A stretch of 9,275 bases of DNA from an uncultured Dialister sp. Its GTDB lineage: Bacteria; Bacillota; Negativicutes; Veillonellales; Dialisteraceae. Position 1 is the first letter of the stretch; the number at the start of each line of letters is the position of its first letter. Positions 5,864-9,275 of the stretch are shown here, in pieces. A program made the position numbers and the translations under genes. Location: contig URAA01000054.1 in assembly GCA_900545785.1 (NCBI GenBank), forward strand, positions 1 through 9,275, given 5' to 3'. The notes beneath the pieces were generated by a model. The model saw only the letters and a program-made list of their open reading frames with translations. It was not told the origin of the DNA and ran no database searches.

Positions 5864-6664
5864 ATGAAGAAATTTTGGTTATGGCTGACTTTTGCGGCAG
5901 TGCTTTCCTTTGCGGGGCTGTCGGCAGGCTGCGGCGGACAGAAGGATCCGCCGAAAGAGGGGAAACAGGCGGTGCTTCGGGTGGGAATGGATGCGGCGTA
6001 CCCGCCTTTCGGATTTCAGGATATGAATTCAAAAGAGTATATCGGGTTTGATGTGGATATCATCAAAGCGATTGCAAAAGAAGAACATTTGGAAACGGAG
6101 ATAAAAAATCTGAATTTTGACGGATTGATTCCTTCTTTGAAATCAGGGGATCTGGATGTGGCAATCAATGATATAACCATTACGGAAGACAGGAAAAAAT
6201 CCGTCGATTTTTCAAAACGCTACTATATAGCCGGCCTCGGAGCAGTGGTAAGAAAGGAAAATGATTCCATTACAAAGAGGGATGATTTGAAAGGAAAAGT
6301 GCTGGGGGTCACCATCGGATCCACCGGCGAAGAAGCGGCAAGGAAAATAGAAGGGGCTACCCTGCGAGTCTACAATACGCTTTCCGATGCGTTTATCGAC
6401 TTGAAAAACGGCGCGGTAGAAGCAGTGATCAACGATATTCCCACCAACGAGTATTATGTGGCAAAAACGGGAGATCAATCGGTGAAAACGGCGCCGATCG
6501 CTTTGACTGACGAAGATTTGGGGATTGCCGTGAAAAAGGGAAATACCGAATTGCTTCAAAAAATCGACAGCGGTCTTGCTAAAATAAAGAAAAACGGAAA
6601 ATTTACCGAGATTTATCTCAAATGGTTCGGAAAAGAACCGCCGGCAGAACTGCTAAAAGAATGA
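5864..6664 (+). CDS. Family-3 amino-acid ABC transporter substrate-binding lipoprotein (predicted methionine/S-methylmethionine)
   Basis: This 266-residue periplasmic binding lipoprotein belongs to the GlnH/HisJ-type SBP_bac_3 family. The signal peptide has Lys2-Lys3, a hydrophobic core and lipobox LSAGC with Cys23. The mature part shows RVGMDAAYPPFGF, the family signature YIGFDVDIIKAIA, LNFDGLIPSLKSGDLDVAIND, SVDFSKRYY, GKVLGVTIGSTGEEAA and IYLKWFG. The RBS AGGAGG (5851-5856) is 7 nt before ATG. Its stop TGA is followed 11 nt later by mmuM, and the mmuM RBS overlaps the stop, so the two genes are coupled. No permease or ATPase gene is adjacent, so it must use a system encoded elsewhere. Family members bind many polar amino acids. 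The Met T-box upstream and mmuM downstream argue for methionine, S-methylmethionine or a related sulfur compound; that is inference. Confidence 0.9.
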   Translation: MKKFWLWLTFAAVLSFAGLSAGCGGQKDPPKEGKQAVLRVGMDAAYPPFGFQDMNSKEYIGFDVDIIKAIAKEEHLETEIKNLNFDGLIPSLKSGDLDVAINDITITEDRKKSVDFSKRYYIAGLGAVVRKENDSITKRDDLKGKVLGVTIGSTGEEAARKIEGATLRVYNTLSDAFIDLKNGAVEAVINDIPTNEYYVAKTGDQSVKTAPIALTDEDLGIAVKKGNTELLQKIDSGLAKIKKNGKFTEIYLKWFGKEPPAELLKE

Positions 6665-6675
6665 GGAGGATTATG

Positions 6676-7629
6676 ATGAGCGTGATTTCAGACATTTTGG
6701 AAAAATACCCCTTTATTATCCTTGACGGTGCTTTTGCAACGGAACTGGAGAGACAGGGCTTTCAGATAAATGATGAATTATGGAGTGCAATTGCTCTTTA
6801 TGAAAAACCGGAACTGATCAAAGCGGTCCATCGTTCTTATCTGGAAGCGGGGGCGGATATCATCGAAAGTGCGGGATATCAGGCAACCGTCCCGGGATTT
6901 ATGAAAAAAGGATTTACCGAGAAAGAAGCGGTGAATTTATTGAAACGCTCCGTCACCTTGGTCAAAGAAACGATAGCTGAATTTTTGTCATCTTCCCCGC
7001 AGGAAGGAAGACCGGTTCCTCTTGCGGCTGCATCTGTAGGGCCTTACGGCGCTTATCTGGCAGACGGATCGGAATATCGGGGACATTATGGAAAGACTGT
7101 GGAAGAATTGGCGGAATTCCATAGAGAAAGGATGCATATCCTCGCAGAGGCAGGGCCGGATATCTTTGCCTGTGAAACCATTCCATCCTTAGAAGAAGCA
7201 AAGGCCGTTGCAGAAGTGCTTCATGAACTGCCCGGAACCGCGGCATGGATTTCCTTTTCCTGCAAAGACGGGAAATATACCTGCGGCGGCGACCTGATTT
7301 CCGACTGTGCCGCTTTTCTGGATAAGGAAAATCAGGTGGAAGCGGTGGGAATCAACTGCACGGCGCCGGAATATGCGGTGTCTCTTATTTCTGAAATAAA
7401 AAAAGAAACGGACAAACCTGTCATTGTATATCCCAACAGCGGTGAAACTTGGGACGGGATTCACAAACATTGGGAAGGCTCTGCGGCAAGTTACGGAGAG
7501 TACGGTGAAGAGTGGCAAAAGGCAGGGGCGCAGCTGATCGGAGGCTGCTGCCGTACGACTCCGAAAGATATCGGAAAGTTGGCGGAACTGAGAAAAAATC
7601 TCTTGCAAAAGAAAGAAGTAGAGAAATAA
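6676..7629 (+). CDS. mmuM: Homocysteine S-methyltransferase
   Basis: This 317-residue cytoplasmic enzyme transfers a methyl group from S-methylmethionine (or S-adenosylmethionine) to homocysteine, giving methionine. Visible family features are LDGAFATELERQG near residues 17-29, SAGYQATVPGF, SVGPYGAYLADGSEYRG, FACETIPSLEEA and the three zinc-binding cysteines: Cys228 in GINCTAP and Cys291-Cys292 in GGCCRTTP. Length is close to the roughly 310 residues of Escherichia coli MmuM. The start at 6676 is favoured, with AGGAGG (6664-6669) 6 nt upstream. The ATG at 6673 is in frame but only 3 nt from it, and the frame open to 6622 overlaps the SBP gene. It is the second gene of the Met T-box operon. 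The usual partner, the MmuP permease, is absent; the binding lipoprotein may take its place. Confidence 0.93.
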   Translation: MSVISDILEKYPFIILDGAFATELERQGFQINDELWSAIALYEKPELIKAVHRSYLEAGADIIESAGYQATVPGFMKKGFTEKEAVNLLKRSVTLVKETIAEFLSSSPQEGRPVPLAAASVGPYGAYLADGSEYRGHYGKTVEELAEFHRERMHILAEAGPDIFACETIPSLEEAKAVAEVLHELPGTAAWISFSCKDGKYTCGGDLISDCAAFLDKENQVEAVGINCTAPEYAVSLISEIKKETDKPVIVYPNSGETWDGIHKHWEGSAASYGEYGEEWQKAGAQLIGGCCRTTPKDIGKLAELRKNLLQKKEVEK

Positions 7630-7643
7630 TTTTTCTCTGAAAT

Positions 7644-7667
7644 AAAAAACGCTCTCCGAAGAGAGCG
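7644..7667 (-). terminator. Intrinsic terminator of the cyclodeaminase-family gene, between convergent genes
   Basis: CGCTCTC and GAGAGCG (7650-7656 and 7661-7667) form a perfect 7-bp stem. On the minus strand the loop is C(UUCG)G and six U follow (7644-7649). Read on the plus strand the same hairpin has no U-tract, so it serves mmuM poorly. A weaker dyad AGAGAAA/TTTCTCT (7620-7638) overlaps the mmuM stop. Confidence 0.92.
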
Positions 7668-7678
7668 CAGGCGGTGAG

Positions 7679-8299
7679 TCAGATATCGACCTGATAGGTC
7701 AGAACCGCATCGGTGGCGGAAATGGCATTTTCCCAAGCGGCAAAGGATTCTTCCATTTCCCGATTATAAAATTCATCATGAACAAATTTGGCATTGATCC
7801 GTACATTCAGTTTGGCGGCGCGGATGCAGGAAATTCCTTCTTCGGCAGCGATGACTGCATCGGTGATGACATTTTTGTTGCAGTGAAGGACAAGCTCCGT
7901 CATGGCAGGAAGCAGATCCGCCATGGTGCGCGCCATTTGAAGAGGTGCTTCTGCCGATTTTTTAAACGCTTCTTCCAAGGCTTCTTTTCGTTTTTCCGGA
8001 TCATCCCCTTTCGGACTTTGGAGCAATTTCATCAGGGCAGAGAAGTTTTCCGCATCTTCATCCATAAGGTCGAGGAAAATAGAGCGGGCCATCATGAACA
8101 CTTCTTTATATTGCGCCGCTTTTTCTTTAAAATCTTCCTCTGCTTTTCCGCTTTCCGTCAGGCGGGAAACCATTTCAGCCAAAGCGCAGGCCTGCGCGCC
8201 GATGAGTCCTGCCGCAGCACCGCCGCCGGGAGCGGGCGCCGTAGATCCGAGGGCGGCCAGATAATCATTGATTTCCATCTCTTGGAATTTTTTGTTCAT
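7679..8299 (-). CDS. Cyclodeaminase/cyclohydrolase-family folate enzyme (FTCD-C domain, FchA-like)
   Basis: This 206-residue, all-helical cytoplasmic protein corresponds to the C-terminal domain of formiminotransferase-cyclodeaminase as a stand-alone protein. The family signature is at the N-terminus: YLAALGSTAPAPGGGAAAGLIGAQACALAEMV (about 13-44). It is followed by helices containing MDEDAENFSALM and DLLPAMTELVLHCNKNVITDAVIAAE. The C-terminal part is RAAKLNVRINAKFV. Stand-alone members act as formimino-THF cyclodeaminase or as methenyl-THF cyclohydrolase (FchA); sequence alone does not decide. The start at 8299 has AGGAGG 4 nt upstream. It is convergent with mmuM and has its own promoter and a UUCG terminator. 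Its one-carbon/folate role fits loosely with the neighbouring methionine genes. Confidence 0.9.
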   Translation of the reverse strand: MNKKFQEMEINDYLAALGSTAPAPGGGAAAGLIGAQACALAEMVSRLTESGKAEEDFKEKAAQYKEVFMMARSIFLDLMDEDAENFSALMKLLQSPKGDDPEKRKEALEEAFKKSAEAPLQMARTMADLLPAMTELVLHCNKNVITDAVIAAEEGISCIRAAKLNVRINAKFVHDEFYNREMEESFAAWENAISATDAVLTYQVDI

Positions 8300-8379
8300 A
8301 AAGTCCTCCTATACAAATACCGGTGTGAAAAAACCGGAAAATATTTTCTGATCAAAAAAAGGTTTAACTTATCATTCTT

Positions 8380-8408
8380 ATTATAAAGGGCAAAAAAAAG
8401 ATTGTCAC
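8380..8408 (-). promoter_or_regulatory. Promoter of the cyclodeaminase-family gene
   Basis: On the minus strand GTGACA (8408-8403, five of six) and a perfect TATAAT (8385-8380) are exactly 17 nt apart. This gives a leader of roughly 75 nt before the ATG at 8299. Confidence 0.8.
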
Positions 8409-8454
8409 GCCGGGGAATAAAAGGGCGGAAATGACGGCCCTGTCAATGAAACAG

Positions 8455-8483
8455 TTGACTCACATCAAGAGTCATGATATAAT
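8455..8483 (+). promoter_or_regulatory. Strong promoter of the tRNA-His/tRNA-Gln unit
   Basis: TTGACT (8455-8460, five of six), a 17-nt spacer and a perfect TATAAT (8478-8483), preceded by TGA (extended -10). Nothing but tRNA genes follows on this strand. Confidence 0.92.
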
Positions 8484-8491
8484 ACATGTCG

Positions 8492-8513
8492 TTATGTGGC
8501 TTATTCCACATAA
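8492..8513 (+). other. Hairpin in the 5' leader of the tRNA transcript
   Basis: TTATGTGG (8492-8499) and CCACATAA (8506-8513) form a perfect 8-bp stem over a 6-nt loop, and a G-U pair could extend it. It lies between the promoter and the tRNA-His 5' end, near the expected 5' end of the transcript. Its role, if any, is unknown; a processing or stability element is possible. Confidence 0.6.
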
Positions 8514-8523
8514 TGCCTGATGT

Positions 8524-8600
8524 GGTGAGTATGGTGAAGCGGTTAACACGGCGGATTGTGGCTCCGTTATGCGTGGGTTCGATCCCCACTACTCACCCCA
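8524..8600 (+). tRNA. tRNA-His (anticodon GTG)
   Basis: The acceptor stem is GTGAGTA (8525-8531) with TACTCAC (8590-8596). The extra G-1 at 8524 faces C73 at 8597, the hallmark of bacterial tRNA-His. The D stem is GTG/CAC. The anticodon stem GCGGA/TCCGT carries loop TTGTGGC with anticodon GTG at 8558-8560. The T arm is GTGGG-TTCGATC-CCCAC. CCA is encoded (8598-8600). Eight T follow directly. Confidence 0.97.
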
Positions 8601-8640
8601 TTTTTTTTATAAAAATAAGTAAAAATTTTATACAATATAT

Positions 8641-8714
8641 GGGGGTATAGCCAAGCGGTAAGGCAACGGACTTTGACTCCGTTATCGGTGGTCCGACTCC
8701 ACCTACCCCTGCCA
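8641..8714 (+). tRNA. tRNA-Gln (anticodon TTG), with two unusual positions
   Basis: The acceptor stem is GGGGGTA (8641-8647) with TACCCCT (8704-8710), so the first pair is G1-U72. The D stem is GCC/GGC. The anticodon stem is ACGGA/TCCGT with loop CTTTGAC and anticodon TTG at 8673-8675. The T stem is GGTGG/CCACC and CCA is encoded (8712-8714). The T loop reads TCCGACT, so position 55 is C where nearly all tRNAs have U (pseudouridine 55). It is probably co-transcribed with tRNA-His 40 nt upstream. Confidence 0.95.
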
Positions 8715-8721
8715 GAATCAG

Positions 8722-8748
8722 ACACGGTTTTTTATAAGCCGTGTTTTT
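8722..8748 (+). terminator. Intrinsic terminator of the tRNA unit
   Basis: ACACGG (8722-8727) pairs with CCGTGT (8739-8744). U-A and U-G pairs can extend the stem inward, and a T-tract with ATTTT follows. It starts 8 nt after the tRNA-Gln CCA. Confidence 0.9.
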
Positions 8749-9089
8749 ATTTTGCCTGAGAGAGAAAATTTCATTTCCGAGTCGGTTTTAGAGGGAAGAA
8801 TTTTTTTATCTCCTGCAAATAAAAATCACTTGCCTGATTTCTATAAAAGAAACATTTTATAATGCCTTATGCAAATAATTTGAAGACCCGTATCACAGAA
8901 AGGAAAAAGCAGTTCATAATGCTATAAAATACAATGAATTATGTATATCTGTTACCGTGAATCAAGGGGGTATCCGGCTACTCCCACAGTTGACTTTTTA
9001 AAAATAACGGTATACTATAATTACTGATATAAAGAATAAAGTATACATTTATGAGTTCTTTTATTATAATTTCTACTATGACTAAGGAG
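8749..9089. other. AT-rich intergenic region upstream of ppsA
   Basis: No supported gene lies here. It holds a hairpin, GGGGGTA (8966-8972) with TACTCCC (8979-8985). A candidate -35 TTGACT (8990-8995) is followed by TATACT (9011-9016) at 15 nt or TATAAT (9016-9021) at 20 nt. A second TATAAT lies at 9065-9070. Two GTATAC palindromes (9010-9015 and 9041-9046) sit 31 bp apart. The ppsA promoter is probably among these, but no pair has ideal spacing. Two short frames (8879-9001 without a usable start, and 8941-9027) lack an RBS. Confidence 0.5.
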
Positions 9090-9095
9090 GTCATG

Positions 9096-9275
9096 ATGGA
9101 CGCAAGAGAAAGTGCTTATGTACTGTGGTTTGATCAGCTCCGCAGAGCGGATGTGGGACTGGTGGGAGGAAAATCTTCTTCTTTGGGAGAACTCACCTCT
9201 TCCGTGGACGTTCCCGTTCCTTACGGTTATGCAACGACTGCCGGTGCATATCGTTATTTCATGGAAGCTACGGGA
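9096..9275 (+). CDS. ppsA: Phosphoenolpyruvate synthase, N-terminal fragment (cut by window edge)
   Basis: The 60 visible codons match the N-terminus of PEP synthase (pyruvate, water dikinase), which makes PEP from pyruvate and ATP for gluconeogenesis. Seen are VLWFDQLRRADVGLVGGKSSSLGEL and VPVPYGYATTAGAYRYFMEATG. These correspond to the start of the ATP-grasp (PEP/pyruvate-binding) domain with its VGGK-xxSLGE motif. The common motif has N after GGK; here it is S. The full enzyme is usually near 800 residues, so over 90 percent lies beyond the window. The ATG at 9096 is 5 nt from AAGGAGG (9084-9090). In-frame ATGs at 9093 and 9078 are less well placed. A related pyruvate phosphate dikinase is less likely because of the VLWF-QL start. 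Confidence 0.88.
   Translation, partial: MDARESAYVLWFDQLRRADVGLVGGKSSSLGELTSSVDVPVPYGYATTAGAYRYFMEATG

Noticed and set aside
8751..8762. Minus-strand CTCTCAGGCAAA, as at the 3' side of glycine riboswitches
   Set aside because: The rest of the aptamer is absent, and on that strand it runs into the tRNA terminator and tRNA genes; no regulated gene follows.
8879..9001. 41-codon open frame upstream of ppsA as a gene remnant
   Set aside because: It has no ATG or RBS and no recognised similarity; the length is unremarkable in AT-rich intergenic DNA.
8941..9027. 28-codon ATG-started frame upstream of ppsA
   Set aside because: It lacks a ribosome binding site and overlaps the hairpin and promoter-like elements.
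1..9275. tracrRNA or anti-repeat within the window
   Set aside because: Outside the array I found no sequence complementary to the 5' half of the repeat, so the tracrRNA must lie elsewhere.

Overview
The window reads as chromosomal DNA of a low- to mid-GC Firmicute, most likely one of the diderm Negativicutes (Veillonella/Dialister/Megasphaera-like). The support is indirect: two T-box leaders, strong AGGAGG ribosome binding sites, lipoprotein-type ABC binding proteins, a Firmicutes-type dual-cysteine pyridoxal kinase and a type II-C-like CRISPR repeat. The genus is a guess.

Left end (1-1083): a CRISPR array runs off the left edge. It has one partial, fifteen identical and one degenerate 36-nt repeat, and 16 unique spacers. 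Read on the minus strand each repeat starts GTTGTAATTCCC and ends in a perfect TATAAT, the layout of Neisseria-type II-C arrays in which every repeat carries its own crRNA promoter. No cas gene or tracrRNA is in view; they should lie beyond the left edge. Only 21 nt separate the degenerate repeat from a long hairpin that ends the next gene.

1105-2378 (minus): a promoter, a methionine-type T-box leader and metQ, a methionine-binding lipoprotein. 2379-2681 is intergenic and holds the promoter of the next gene.

2682-5516 (plus): three separately promoted or terminated genes. They are an ScaR/MntR-like manganese-responsive DtxR-family repressor, a pyridoxal kinase (pdxK) and a membrane-anchored NAPE-PLD/UlaG-like metallo-beta-lactamase-fold hydrolase.

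5521-7629 (plus): a second, closely similar methionine T-box controls a family-3 amino-acid-binding lipoprotein and homocysteine S-methyltransferase (mmuM). Together with metQ this makes a small methionine-starvation regulon for methionine or S-methylmethionine scavenging. A convergent minus-strand cyclodeaminase/cyclohydrolase-family folate enzyme (7679-8299) follows, across a UUCG-loop terminator.

Right end: a strong promoter drives tRNA-His and tRNA-Gln (8524-8714), followed by a terminator. About 350 nt of AT-rich intergenic sequence then lead to the 5' end of ppsA (phosphoenolpyruvate synthase), cut by the window edge.

I see no insertion sequence, phage gene or integrase. The strongest points for a second look are the repeat-embedded promoters with a promoter-only terminal repeat, the self-complementary spacers, the paired Met T-boxes with an orphan binding protein next to mmuM, and a tRNA-Gln with two unusual positions.
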